This document shows, piece after piece, positions 27,384 to 36,219 of a stretch of DNA of 64,000 nt (the stretch's first letter is position 1; every line of letters starts with the position of its first letter). The notes under the pieces are model-generated. The model was given only the letters and a program-made list of their open reading frames with translations. It had not been told where the DNA came from and did not search any database. Both the position numbers and the translations under genes were made by a program. Source of the stretch: an uncultured Agathobaculum sp. (GTDB taxonomy: Bacteria; Bacillota; Clostridia; Oscillospirales; Butyricicoccaceae); the NCBI GenBank assembly GCA_944384725.1, contig CALWUJ010000003.1:62001-126000 (forward strand). The letters are read 5' to 3'.

Positions 27384-27412
27384 TTTTCCACCTTCTTTTG
27401 CGGGTTATGCAG

Positions 27413-28441
27413 TCAGTCCAGTTCAATCACATGGAATCCCGCCGCTTTTTTGATGCGGTTCGCGACCGCCAGCCCCAATCCCTCGTCCGACGGGCACTGC
27501 GCCCAGATCTGCTGCACATCGGTCTCATCGAACGCGCGCAGCCGGTCAAACACCTCGCGCGCCTGTGCGGCGAGGTCATATTGCGAGCCAAAGCATTCTA
27601 CCACGCAAGTGGGGAATTGATCTTTATATTCATCAAAGCAAAGAACGCCAGTGGGGCCGTGAATATTTTTTGCAATGTATTTTGCCGTTTGTTGTGGGTC
27701 ACCGCGCACAACGGTCACCGGTGCCTTGGGTGCATAATGGCGGTATTTCATGCCCGGCGCGGACACCTTGACATCGTCCCCGATTTTTTCAAACAACGCG
27801 CGGTCAACCTCGACCTCGCCCAGCACGGTTTCCAGCTGCTCGAGCGTAATGCCGCCCGGCCGCAGCAGGCGCGGCTTGTCGAGCGCCAGCGTCACGACGG
27901 TGGACTCCACGCCCACGCCGCACGGCCCACCGTCCAAAATGGCGGCGATTTTGCCGTCCATATCGCGCAGCACATGCTCAGCCGTCGTCGTGGATGGACG
28001 TCCGGACGTATTCGCGGAGGGTGCAGCAAGCGGCACGCCTGCGGCGCGGATTAAATCTCGCGCCAGCGGATGCGACGGCAAACGGATGCCGACCGTTTCC
28101 AGCCCGCACGAAACTTCATTCGGGATGCAGTCGCCCTTGGGCACGATCATGGTCAGCGGGCCGGGCCAAAACGCCTCAGCGAGCAGCTTTGCCTGCGGCG
28201 GCACTGCCGGACACAGGTCATAGATCTGCTCAAAGTCCGCGATATGCACGATCAGCGGATTGTCCTGCGGACGACCCTTTGCGTGGAAGATTTTCGCCAC
28301 CGCATCCCCATTTAGTGCATTAGCAGCCAATCCATAGACCGTTTCTGTGGGCATGCCCACCACTTCGCCCCGCAAAACCAGGTCAGCAGCAGTTTTTATT
28401 GCACTTTCATCCTCTTGTGGGGAAAGCATAATCGTTTTCAC
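27413..28441 (-). CDS. L-threonylcarbamoyladenylate synthase (Sua5/TsaC type)
   Basis: A 342-residue protein of the long Sua5 form. The YrdC domain (about 1-200) shows VVGMPTETVYGLAANAL, KIFHAKGRPQDNPLIVHI and PSANTSGRPSTT; a linker with SAPGMKYRHYAPKAPV leads to the C-terminal Sua5 domain (about 240-342). It makes threonylcarbamoyl-AMP from threonine, bicarbonate and ATP for the t6A37 modification of tRNA. Its partners TsaB, TsaD and TsaE are not in the window. Confidence 0.95.
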   Translation of the reverse strand: MKTIMLSPQEDESAIKTAADLVLRGEVVGMPTETVYGLAANALNGDAVAKIFHAKGRPQDNPLIVHIADFEQIYDLCPAVPPQAKLLAEAFWPGPLTMIVPKGDCIPNEVSCGLETVGIRLPSHPLARDLIRAAGVPLAAPSANTSGRPSTTTAEHVLRDMDGKIAAILDGGPCGVGVESTVVTLALDKPRLLRPGGITLEQLETVLGEVEVDRALFEKIGDDVKVSAPGMKYRHYAPKAPVTVVRGDPQQTAKYIAKNIHGPTGVLCFDEYKDQFPTCVVECFGSQYDLAAQAREVFDRLRAFDETDVQQIWAQCPSDEGLGLAVANRIKKAAGFHVIELD

Positions 28442-28468
28442 TTATTTTTCACTTCCATGTGGAGATTT

Positions 28469-28681
28469 TTATCCAATCATCATTGGTGAAAGGGCAAGAA
28501 GCACATCAGGTGCGTCGATCACACCGGTGTAGATGCCGACCGCGACCAGCGCCGCGCCAATCGCCAGTAGGATCAGCCGCTTGGTGATCTTGAGCGCGAA
28601 CAGGATCAGATTAATGGCCACCAGCGCACCGCCAATCACCATCCACGGCGCAGACTGCATCAAGGCAGTAAGTTCATTCAT
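28469..28681 (-). CDS. small two-helix membrane protein, 70 residues
   Basis: A 70-residue protein with two predicted membrane helices (about 13-30 and 36-55) and almost no soluble part. AAAGGAG lies upstream of the ATG. It sits between prfA and tsaC/sua5 in the operon, with gaps of 24 and 27 bases. I do not recognise the family; similar tiny membrane proteins next to prfA occur in clostridia, but no function is known to me. Confidence 0.75.
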   Translation of the reverse strand: MNELTALMQSAPWMVIGGALVAINLILFALKITKRLILLAIGAALVAVGIYTGVIDAPDVLLALSPMMIG

Positions 28682-28705
28682 TGCAGGGTTTCTCCTTTCG
28701 AGGGG

Positions 28706-29770
28706 TCAGGTTTCGCTTTGTGCTTTCATCTTTTCAGCAGTATCCGCCGCGATCAGTGCATCCAGCACCTCATCCATATCGCCGTCCAGGAACTGATCGA
28801 GCTTATAAATCGTCAGCTTGATGCGGTGATCGGACACCCGGTTTTCCGGGAAGTTGTAGGTGCGGATGCGCTCCGAGCGGTCGCCTGTGCCGACCTGACT
28901 TTTGCGATCGGCGGCGATGGCGGCCTGCTGTTTTTCGACCTCAGCCTCGTACAGACGGCTGCGCAGCACGCGCAGCGCTTTATCCTTGTTCTTGTGCTGG
29001 CTGCGCTCGTCCTGACATTCCACGACCGTACCGGTCGGGATGTGCGTGACGCGAATTGCCGAGGATGTTTTATTGATATGCTGGCCGCCCGCGCCCGATG
29101 AACGGAAGGTGTCGATGCGCAGATCGTTCGGGTCAAGGTAGAAGTCCACCTCTTCCGCTTCGGGCAGCACCGCGACCGTCGTCGTCGAGGTGTGCACACG
29201 GCCTTGGCTCTCGGTCTCCGGCACGCGCTGCACGCGGTGCACGCCCGACTCGAACTTGAGCCGCGAATACACCTTGTCTCCCGCCACACGGAACACGATT
29301 TCCTTGTAGCCGCCGAGTTCAGTCTCGGATGCGCTCATCACCTCGGTTTGCCAACCGCGTTTATCGGCATACATCGTGTACATGCGGTACAAATCCGCCG
29401 CAAACAGCGCACTTTCTTCGCCGCCCGCGCCGCCGCGTATTTCCACGAAAATATTTTTGTCATCGTTCGGATCTTTGGGCAGCAGCAGAATCTTGAGTTC
29501 GTCCTCAAGCCGCTTTTCCTCGGCCTTGGCCGCGTGCAGTTCCTCCTGCGCCAGTTCTTTCATATCCGGGTCGGACAGCATTTCGGTCGCGTCCACAATG
29601 GTCTGCCGCGCCTGTTCGTAGGCGCGGTACGTCGTAACGATCGGCTCCAACTCGTTGCGCTCCTTGAGCAGCTTGGCCGCACGGTCGGGATCATCATACA
29701 GCCCCGGCTCGGACAAACGGGCTTCCAGCTCATCCATGCGCTGGCATAGGCCTTTCACTTTTTCAAACAT
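28706..29770 (-). CDS. prfA: peptide chain release factor 1
   Basis: A 354-residue class I release factor reading UAA and UAG. The catalytic GGQ is in [15 protein letters not shown] (about residue 230) and the region with the codon-recognition PxT motif is around [15 protein letters not shown]. The upstream prmC (hemK) that methylates the GGQ glutamine is not adjacent, unlike in many genomes. It lies in the seven-gene operon, 16 bases after the YdcF-like gene. Confidence 0.97.
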   Translation of the reverse strand: MFEKVKGLCQRMDELEARLSEPGLYDDPDRAAKLLKERNELEPIVTTYRAYEQARQTIVDATEMLSDPDMKELAQEELHAAKAEEKRLEDELKILLLPKDPNDDKNIFVEIRGGAGGEESALFAADLYRMYTMYADKRGWQTEVMSASETELGGYKEIVFRVAGDKVYSRLKFESGVHRVQRVPETESQGRVHTSTTTVAVLPEAEEVDFYLDPNDLRIDTFRSSGAGGQHINKTSSAIRVTHIPTGTVVECQDERSQHKNKDKALRVLRSRLYEAEVEKQQAAIAADRKSQVGTGDRSERIRTYNFPENRVSDHRIKLTIYKLDQFLDGDMDEVLDALIAADTAEKMKAQSET

Positions 29771-29786
29771 GCGTTTCTCCTTCCCC

Positions 29787-30569
29787 TCAGACCGTCCACC
29801 GGCCAGTCAGCATCAATCCAAGGATCGAGCAATATTCCCGACAGCGCACTGCCACCCACTGCCCGGGATAGGGTGTCGGCGCCGGAACGCCCAGCCCCTC
29901 TTCATATCCCGCGCGGCGCATCAACATTTTGGCGCGCGCCAAATGATAGTCGCTCGTCACCACCGCGGCGGTGTAGCTTTCATGATCGCGTTTTTCTGCG
30001 TTCTCGATCAACGCACGCGCGTTCGCCAGATTTTCGATCGTGTTGGTGGATGCATCCTCGCGCAGCAGACGTGCAGGATCAACCCCCTTTTGCTCGGTCA
30101 GGTACGCGAACATGGAATCCGCTTCGGTGCACGGCTCATTGCCGCCCTGCCCACCGCACAGAACCGCTTTGCTGTCCGGGTTAGCAGCCAGCAGATCGGC
30201 GGCGGTATCGCACCGCGCGGCGAGTGCCGCGGACGGCTGTCCATCCGGGTTGACCAGCGCGCCGAGCACGATATAGTAATCCGCCTGTGTATCGGCTTGC
30301 TCCGCCCGCATGCCGGACTGGATAACAAACACCTGAATCGCGGCAAAAGATACCACAAACAGCACAAACAGTACGCGCCCGACGGCCGCCAGCACGCGGC
30401 AGGCGCGGTGCTTTTCCCGTCCGCGCAGCATCAGCCACATCCCCACACAGCCTACAGCAAACGCAAGGAAGAACACTGCACCGAAGCGCGACGGTGCCCA
30501 TGGCAACTGGATTATGCCGCCCACGGTGAACACCGCCGCGAGCGCCAGCCAGATTTTGCGTTCGATCAT
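29787..30569 (-). CDS. YdcF/DUF218 family membrane protein
   Basis: A 260-residue protein with about three N-terminal membrane helices (roughly 5-85) and a DUF218 domain: [45 protein letters not shown] and [15 protein letters not shown]. Members such as SanA/ElyC/YdcF affect envelope properties; the reaction is unknown. Its ATG (30569-30567) overlaps the TGA of the ABC-F gene (ATGA), indicating translational coupling, with GGAGG inside the upstream gene. A longer frame starting at 30608 lacks support. Confidence 0.88.
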   Translation of the reverse strand: MIERKIWLALAAVFTVGGIIQLPWAPSRFGAVFFLAFAVGCVGMWLMLRGREKHRACRVLAAVGRVLFVLFVVSFAAIQVFVIQSGMRAEQADTQADYYIVLGALVNPDGQPSAALAARCDTAADLLAANPDSKAVLCGGQGGNEPCTEADSMFAYLTEQKGVDPARLLREDASTNTIENLANARALIENAEKRDHESYTAAVVTSDYHLARAKMLMRRAGYEEGLGVPAPTPYPGQWVAVRCREYCSILGLMLTGRWTV

Positions 30570-32494
30570 TGCTGTAATTCCTCCAACTCGGCTGCGACAG
30601 CCTCCCACTCGTCCATCTTGGCGGCAAGCGACTCGTCACACGCTTCCTTTTCGGTCATCAGTTCCAAAAGCCGCGCCGAATCAGACGATGCCTCGATCAT
30701 CTGCTGTTCGAGGTCGGCAGACTGCTGCTCCAGCTGGGAGATCTCGCGCTCCAAGGTGTTGAGCTGTTTCTGCAAATTTTTCGTACCGCCTGTGCGTTTC
30801 GGCTTTTCCGGCGGACGGGGAACGTCGTCCAGCGTCGGGACATCGGGCTTTTTGCGTTTTGGTTCCGGAACAGACGCAGGCGTTTCCGGCTTGATGCCCT
30901 TTTCGCGGTACGCCAGAAAATCCGAGTACGAGCCGATAAAGTCAATCAGGTGACCATCTTCTAAATACAGCACGCGGGTCGCGAACCGCTCGACAAAGTA
31001 GCGGTCATGCGAGACGAACAGCAGCGTACCGTCGAATGCCTCGACCGCTTCCTCGATCCACTCGCGGCTGGCCAAATCCAAATGGTTGGTCGGCTCGTCA
31101 AGGATGAGGAAATTTAAGGGATCATACATCAGCTCGCACAGCCGCAGGCGGCTTTTTTCACCGCCGGACAGCATTTCCACGGTTTTCAGCTGCTGCTCAC
31201 CCGTAAACTGGAACGAGCCGAGCCGATTGCGCGCAACCTGCATAGATACATTCTTGTCATAAATCAGCGTGTCAATCAGGTTGCGATGCAGGTTGGCGAA
31301 GTGCACCTGCTGCGGGAGATAAGCAGGTTTTAGCCCCACACCCTTGCGGATAACGCCGTTATCCGGCGTTTCCTCGCCCAGCAGGATTTTCAGTAATGTC
31401 GTTTTGCCCGCGCCGTTCGCACCTAGCAGCGCAACCTTTTCTCGGTTGCGGATGTTGAAGCTGATATTGTGTAATATTTCTCGCCCGTCATAACTCTTTG
31501 TAATATCACGAACCTTGAGAACTTCTTCCGTCTCGTAGTTCGGGTCGCCAAAGGTGACGGTCATTTTCTTTTCTGTCTTAGGACGGTCAGTGACCTTCAT
31601 GCGCGCGATGCGCTTCTCGATGGATGCTGCGCGCTTAGCCAGATGCTCGGTGCCATGCTCGTGCATCATACGAGCGGTCGCCTCGAGACGTTTTTTCTCC
31701 GCCAACTCATGCTCGTGGTGCTTGAGCTGTTCCTCGCGGCGGCGCTCCCGCTCGACGGCATAATACGAATAGTTGCCGTTATAAAAATCGCAGGTGCAGT
31801 CGTGGATCTCGATAACACGGTCGCAGCACTGGTCGATAAACCAACGGTCGTGGGAAATGATCATCACGGTGCCGCGGTAATTCTCAAGGTATTCCCCGAG
31901 CCAGTCCACCGCCTGCATGTCCAGATGGTTGGTCGGCTCGTCCAGCAGCAGGATATCGGTCTGCTCCAAAATGATGCGCGCCAAATTGATGCGTGTCTTT
32001 TCCCCACCGGACAGCAGCGCAAACTGCTGTGCGCGCATTGCCGGGGAAATCTCCAAACCGTTGCACACACGGTCAATCTCGTAATCGCGGTTATAACCGC
32101 CGAGAATTTCCAGACGGGTTTCCAGCTGTGCATACCGTTTGAGCAGGGATGCGTCGTCCGGACGGCGGGTCATTTCGTCGGTCAGTTCGTCCATCGCAGC
32201 GGCAACCTCGTCTGACTCGCGGAAGGCAAGGCGAAGCACATCCTCGACCGTGGATTCCGGCGGGAAATCCGGCATCTGGTCGATCACGCCCGCAGTTTTG
32301 CCCTGCCCAAAGGACACATGTCCGCCGTCATAGGGCAGGCGGCCGGTCAGGACATTGAGCAGCGTGGTTTTACCCGCGCCGTTTGCGCCGAGGATGGCCA
32401 CCTTTTCCCCCGGCTGGATATCAAAGGAAATATCTTGTAAAATCAGCTTATCGCCATAGTATTTGGTCAGATTTTGTACGGAAATATCAGCCAC
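30566..32494 (-). CDS. ABC-F family ribosome-associated ATPase
   Basis: A 642-residue soluble protein with two ABC cassettes and no membrane segment. Walker A GANGAGKTT occurs near residues 36 and 360; signature motifs are LSGGEKTRINLAR and LSGGEKSRLRLCE; both Walker B regions read LLLDEPTNHLDM or LILDEPTNHLDL. An arm and a P-site-tRNA-interaction linker lie between, and a coiled coil (about 570-640) ends the protein, as in Uup/YdiF-type ABC-F factors. It probably acts on the ribosome E site; a role in antibiotic protection cannot be assigned. First gene of the operon. A TATAAT at 32538-32533 with a weak -35 may be its promoter. Confidence 0.95.
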   Translation of the reverse strand: MADISVQNLTKYYGDKLILQDISFDIQPGEKVAILGANGAGKTTLLNVLTGRLPYDGGHVSFGQGKTAGVIDQMPDFPPESTVEDVLRLAFRESDEVAAAMDELTDEMTRRPDDASLLKRYAQLETRLEILGGYNRDYEIDRVCNGLEISPAMRAQQFALLSGGEKTRINLARIILEQTDILLLDEPTNHLDMQAVDWLGEYLENYRGTVMIISHDRWFIDQCCDRVIEIHDCTCDFYNGNYSYYAVERERRREEQLKHHEHELAEKKRLEATARMMHEHGTEHLAKRAASIEKRIARMKVTDRPKTEKKMTVTFGDPNYETEEVLKVRDITKSYDGREILHNISFNIRNREKVALLGANGAGKTTLLKILLGEETPDNGVIRKGVGLKPAYLPQQVHFANLHRNLIDTLIYDKNVSMQVARNRLGSFQFTGEQQLKTVEMLSGGEKSRLRLCELMYDPLNFLILDEPTNHLDLASREWIEEAVEAFDGTLLFVSHDRYFVERFATRVLYLEDGHLIDFIGSYSDFLAYREKGIKPETPASVPEPKRKKPDVPTLDDVPRPPEKPKRTGGTKNLQKQLNTLEREISQLEQQSADLEQQMIEASSDSARLLELMTEKEACDESLAAKMDEWEAVAAELEELQQ

Positions 32495-32732
32495 GTCAGG
32501 CGGCTCCTTTCGGTTGATTGATAATCAGAAATATTATAGCATGTTTTTGCATCGCAGAAAACCCCTTAAGCGTGCGTTTCATCCTGTTTAGACCGCAATG
32601 TGTGTGCAGAATGAAAAAAAGCCGCATAAAACCAGCCTGAGACAGGAAAACAAAACTAAATCAATATGTTTCTAGGCAGTGGGCAGACAGGTTTCGTCAA
32701 ATTTTCAAACTAAAAATGCTATAATCACAAAC

Positions 32733-32774
32733 AAAGGGATAGGTTTTCTCACATTCGAGATCACCTATCCCTTT
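32733..32774. terminator. hairpin A, distal to the SLH gene
   Basis: AAAGGGATAGGT/ACCTATCCCTTT (32733-32744 with 32763-32774), 18-base loop; T-rich tails on both strands. Closely related to the hairpin at 34063-34102 on the other side of the SLH gene. Confidence 0.65.
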
Positions 32775-32847
32775 TTGCTATCAGCCTAGAACTTAGTCAA
32801 ATAACAACCAGAACTGCTTTCTACTTTGGTTTTATCTCCATCTCAAA

Positions 32848-32871
32848 GGTGTGATGCCTAAACATCACACC
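32848..32871 (-). terminator. hairpin just after the SLH gene
   Basis: GGTGTGATG/CATCACACC (32848-32856 with 32863-32871), six-base loop, followed by TTTGAG on the minus strand; 38 bases past the SLH stop. Confidence 0.55.
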
Positions 32872-32908
32872 TCTCTAGTTTGACTTGAAAATATTCATGT
32901 TATTACCT

Positions 32909-33988
32909 TTATTTGCAGAACTCCCAGTATCCACCGTTGTAATAGAAGAATACATCCTTATCATAAGGGCTACCAGTGGTCAAGTCTGCGTGAATGTCCG
33001 CTACCATGCCCTTAGTTGGATTGGAAATCTTTTCGAGCTTCTTCATGCCTGCGCCGAGTATCATGTCCCACTCAGTCTGCCAGAAGACGTAGTCTCCTTT
33101 TTGCAAGTACTGGCCTTGCATGTTGTCATAGAAGTCGGTAGGAGCTGTCGAACCAACCTTAATTGTTGCACCAGTGATTGGAGAAGCAACACCAAGGTAA
33201 ATACCACCCTTGCCATCACCACCTAAACCAAGTACTCCGGTTTCAGGATCGCGCTCTACCTTAACACCGTTGATAACCATTCCCTCTGCTGGATATACCA
33301 TGCCAGTATAAGAACCTACATTACTACCATCAGGTAACTCGTAAATACCCTCGGGCATTTCAATGATGGTATCATCGTCCTCGATAGTCACTTCCTTGCG
33401 CTTGCTCGGGTCTACTACTCGGTTAATAATTGCCGCAGCTTCCGCGCGGATGATAGTATCGTTTGGTTTGAACGTGCCGTATTTATCCGAGCCAGTCAGG
33501 ATGCCCGCGTTATACAGGAGGAAAATCTCGTCGCTGTACTGCGTCTGCTCCTTTACGTCCGGCAGTGCTGTAACGTCGTTAATCGCCGTGTATTCGCTTT
33601 CCGGCAGCGCGTTTGCGAACAGATACGCCATCTGCGCGCGGGTCGCGTTTGCGTTATAGTCGGCAAATTCCGTGCCGGAGATCATACCGTTTTCCGTGGC
33701 GTAATTAACCGCGCCCTGATACCAAGCACCCTCAGCAACAGGAACTTCCGCGCTATTGTGGCGTGCGTTCGTGCGTACCGCCATGGTCAGTGCTTCCGCA
33801 ATAGTCAACGTACCCTCCGGGTCGAATCGGTTATCGCCTACGCCGTTGATAATACCGTATTCCTGCACCGCCTCCACGTCAGCCGCATACCACGCATTTT
33901 CCGGCACGTCCGAAAACGCCGCAAACGCCGGAACGGTCAGCAGCGCGGCCACGCCCGCCGCCGTCAGACCTTTTACCCATCTTTTCAT
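32909..33988 (-). CDS. S-layer homology (SLH) domain surface protein
   Basis: A 359-residue exported protein. A signal peptide (about 1-23, cleavage after AFA) is followed by three SLH repeats: FSDVPENAWYAADVEAVQEYG with RFDPEGTLTIAEAL; a second around EGAWYQGAVNYATENGMI with NATRAQMAYL; and a third around YSDEIFLLYNAGILTG with FKPNDTIIRAEAAAI. SLH domains anchor to pyruvylated secondary wall polymers. The C-terminal about 150 residues (DDDTIIEMPEGIYELPDG to YYNGGYWEFCK) match no family I recognise and end in an aromatic motif with one Cys. Lower GC than the neighbours. Confidence 0.9.
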   Translation of the reverse strand: MKRWVKGLTAAGVAALLTVPAFAAFSDVPENAWYAADVEAVQEYGIINGVGDNRFDPEGTLTIAEALTMAVRTNARHNSAEVPVAEGAWYQGAVNYATENGMISGTEFADYNANATRAQMAYLFANALPESEYTAINDVTALPDVKEQTQYSDEIFLLYNAGILTGSDKYGTFKPNDTIIRAEAAAIINRVVDPSKRKEVTIEDDDTIIEMPEGIYELPDGSNVGSYTGMVYPAEGMVINGVKVERDPETGVLGLGGDGKGGIYLGVASPITGATIKVGSTAPTDFYDNMQGQYLQKGDYVFWQTEWDMILGAGMKKLEKISNPTKGMVADIHADLTTGSPYDKDVFFYYNGGYWEFCK

Positions 33989-34025
33989 ATTGCTATGCCC
34001 CTTTTCATTTTGGAATTGTAATTCT

Positions 34026-34054
34026 ATTGTAATCTACTATTTCCCATAATTCAA
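34026..34054 (-). promoter_or_regulatory. promoter of the SLH gene
   Basis: TTGAAT (34054-34049), 17-base spacer, TACAAT (34031-34026) on the minus strand, about 40 bases before the ATG. Confidence 0.7.
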
Positions 34055-34062
34055 TCATAAGT

Positions 34063-34102
34063 AAAGGACAGGTTTTCTTATTCCGAAGATTACCTGTCCT
34101 TT
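34063..34102. repeat. hairpin B, upstream of the SLH promoter, related to hairpin A
   Basis: AAAGGACAGGT/ACCTGTCCTTT (34063-34073 with 34092-34102). Its loop (TTTCTTATTCCGAAGATT) is close to that of hairpin A at 32733-32774 (TTTCTCACATTCGAGATC); stems differ by compensated changes. Confidence 0.7.
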
Positions 34103-34502
34103 TATCCTATCCGCTGTATTCTCCCCTTTACCAATTGGACGGGCAGCCTTGCTTCCCGGCACAAACGGACAAGGGGCAGCGCAGGCCGCAGGCGGGAGCC
34201 ATAGGCCGCGCGCCCCGTTCCGTTGTAAGCGCCAGCTTTCCCGCCCGCCTGAGCGGGCGAGGTAGTCTAAAGCTAGTATTACCTTTAGACTACCTATGTA
34301 GCTTGTTTAAAAAAAGAGGCGAAAATGTAAAAAATTAACAACCCAGCCGATAAGGGTATCAAACATGAGACCATCAAGCAGACGTTAACTCAGATAAAAT
34401 CAGTCGTTTGCATGGCAAACAAAAACACGGAAGATCAAAATAGTTTATAATTTTATTGGTGCATTTGATTTTGAACACGCAATGACCAAAACAAAAACTG
34501 CT
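34103..34502. other. gene-free patch with a local GC-rich block and an inverted repeat
   Basis: About 400 bases without a convincing gene. A GC-rich block (about 34136-34262) sits in AT-rich DNA and ends at an inverted repeat GGTAGTCTAAAG/CTTTAGACTACC (34261-34294 region). An open frame of 67 codons (34135-34338) has no ribosome site. The abrupt base-composition change suggests foreign or rearranged DNA. Confidence 0.45.
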
Positions 34503-34543
34503 AAAACAAAAAAGAATGGTATAGCCGTTTGACTATACCATTC
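34503..34543 (-). terminator. terminator of the lipase-like gene
   Basis: GAATGGTATAG/CTATACCATTC (34514-34524 with 34533-34543); TTTTTTGTTTT follows on the minus strand. Confidence 0.85.
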
Positions 34544-34634
34544 CTTACTTTGCCGTTTTCCTAATTCACCGCCGCTAAATGCGGCTCTTTTCGAAAGAAT
34601 ATCCAACGGCTTTCCGCGTCGCAGAAACCCAGCC

Positions 34635-35996
34635 TCACAGTCCGCGCTCTTTCAGCCCGTGCACCAACTCAATGTAGAACTCGCGCACATCAAAGCCCGC
34701 AATGTCCTCGCGCATCAGATCGATCACGTCGCCGTGCGAGATGCCGCGACGCCCCGGCACGGTCAGGTTGCCGAGAAAGTGCCCCCATTCGGCCGAGCTG
34801 CGCGCAACCAGACCGTCGTTTACCTCCTTGTCATAGCGGTTGACCAGCCGCCAGGTCAGGTTGAGCGGAAAGCCTGCACTTTTCGGACTGCGCATGGTGC
34901 TCATTACACTCTGATAATAGACGCCGTCCACATCGGGCGTTTGCTCGTTGAACGCGGCACAGGCGTCAGCCGCGAGGTCGCGCACACCGCCCATAAAGTC
35001 CGGCTTTTCGTCGCCAAGCGCATGAAACACCGTATTATACTTGTGCTCCATCCAGCCGAGTACGCCCTTCGGCAGCGTCTCCAGCAGGTGCTGGGCGAAC
35101 ACGCAGCCCCGATGCGGGGTGTTGATCGTGGTTAGCGACGCGATATAGGGTGCAAGCCCCAGACACGAGATGGCATAGCGGCTGTCCAGCCCGCCCTTGG
35201 AATGTGCGATCAGGTTGAGCTTTTCCGCGCCGGTCTCGGCCAGCACAGCTTCAACGCGCGTCTTCAGCTCAGCTGCCGACACGGCCACAGGCGCGGCAGA
35301 CTGCTGCCCGCCGTAGTAGAGCCGCGCGCCGCATTTTTGCAGCGCCTGCGGAATGCGTCCCCAGTAGTTGACCAGCTGCCAGTCGCGGAAAAAGATGCCA
35401 TGCACCAGCATGATGGGATATTTTGTGCGGCAATCCTCGTTTTCGGCGTGCACGGCTTCGCGCTCCAGTCGACCCAAACCGAAATAATACTCGCTGCGCG
35501 CCGCACGCAGCACACGATAGAACAGGTACAGGTTGAACACCGGCACCCACCAGCACACCAGCAGCAATACGCGCCAGAGGATTCGCAGCCGGTTGCAGGT
35601 AATCAGCACGCGGAAAAAGCCATTCATCACCAGCGGCCCCATCACAAGCAGCCAAATCAGCAAATCAATCACAACCGGAACCCATGCGGGCAATCCCGGC
35701 ATGCGGCCAGCCAGTCGTCCGGTACGGTAAAGCACCAGACACAGCACGCCGGTCGCAACGATGGACCAAAGTGCCACCATCAACAACTCATAGCCACCGA
35801 GCAGTGTGCGCAAGCGGCGCGTCGCACCAGACGCGCCGCACGGACGGATATGGATAGTCAGATACCCCACCAGCAACGCGAACAGCACAATACCAGCTGT
35901 CAGCCCGGACAGCGGCGGTACCGCGGTGCACACCAGCAAATAATTAGCCAAACAGGACACCACCAGCACACGCAGCAGCCGCGTGACATATCTCAT
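34635..35996 (-). CDS. membrane-anchored alpha/beta hydrolase (lipase-like)
   Basis: A 453-residue protein. The first about 165 residues contain five or six hydrophobic segments; the rest is an alpha/beta hydrolase of the lipase class: oxyanion region YPIMLVHGIFFRDW, nucleophile elbow LIAHSKGGLDSRYA (Ser in HSKGG), NTPHRG after it, and a likely catalytic His in GISHGDVIDL. The catalytic domain resembles bacterial triacylglycerol lipases, here fused to a membrane domain. Substrate unknown. It lies downstream of the GDPD-like and cyclophilin genes, separated from them by the six-hairpin element. Confidence 0.85.
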   Translation of the reverse strand: MRYVTRLLRVLVVSCLANYLLVCTAVPPLSGLTAGIVLFALLVGYLTIHIRPCGASGATRRLRTLLGGYELLMVALWSIVATGVLCLVLYRTGRLAGRMPGLPAWVPVVIDLLIWLLVMGPLVMNGFFRVLITCNRLRILWRVLLLVCWWVPVFNLYLFYRVLRAARSEYYFGLGRLEREAVHAENEDCRTKYPIMLVHGIFFRDWQLVNYWGRIPQALQKCGARLYYGGQQSAAPVAVSAAELKTRVEAVLAETGAEKLNLIAHSKGGLDSRYAISCLGLAPYIASLTTINTPHRGCVFAQHLLETLPKGVLGWMEHKYNTVFHALGDEKPDFMGGVRDLAADACAAFNEQTPDVDGVYYQSVMSTMRSPKSAGFPLNLTWRLVNRYDKEVNDGLVARSSAEWGHFLGNLTVPGRRGISHGDVIDLMREDIAGFDVREFYIELVHGLKERGL

Positions 35997-36016
35997 TCCT
36001 CATTCCCCCTTGCATC

Positions 36017-36214
36017 TGCGCCGCAAAAGGCGCATAAAATAGAAAAAGCCTGTAAATGCAGGCTTTTTCATCAAAAGGCGGGCTTTGCCCACCTTTTGAT
36101 ACAAGGATGCGATTTTGTGTGTATACTTGCGCGCAAAATCGCACAAGGGCTGTGTCCGCGCGCGGTTTCGCAGCGCGGCACAGCCCTCTCGCGGAAAGCT
36201 GCATGCTTTCCGCG
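36017..36214 (-). repeat. six-hairpin intercistronic element, copy 1
   Basis: Read on the minus strand. H1 CGCGGAAAGC/GCTTTCCGCG (36214-36190); H2 AGGGCTGTG with inner CCGCGC/GCGCGG (36187-36146); H3 TGCGATTTTG/CAAAATCGCA (36143-36108), loop with TATAC; H4 ATCAAAAGG-GGGC/GCCC-CCTTTTGAT (36100-36070); H5 GAAAAAGCCTG/CAGGCTTTTTC (36069-36042); H6 TGCGCC/GGCGCA (36034-36017). It starts six bases after the GDPD-like stop codon and ends 20 bases before the lipase start. The same six stems in the same order form copy 2 at 40948-41136. Confidence 0.85.
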
Positions 36215-36219
36215 AAACA

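Larger units (their letters stand above)
32495..32908. other. 414-bp gene-free AT-rich stretch between abcF and the SLH gene
   Basis: It holds the abcF leader (TATAAT at 32533-32538, minus), and two hairpins on the SLH side at 32733-32774 and 32848-32871 (listed separately). Every frame is broken by stops. The remainder shows no recognisable feature. Confidence 0.7.

Noticed and set aside
34135..34338. 67-codon plus-strand frame in the GC-rich patch
   Set aside because: No ribosome site, codon use unlike the real genes, and it spans the abrupt composition change.
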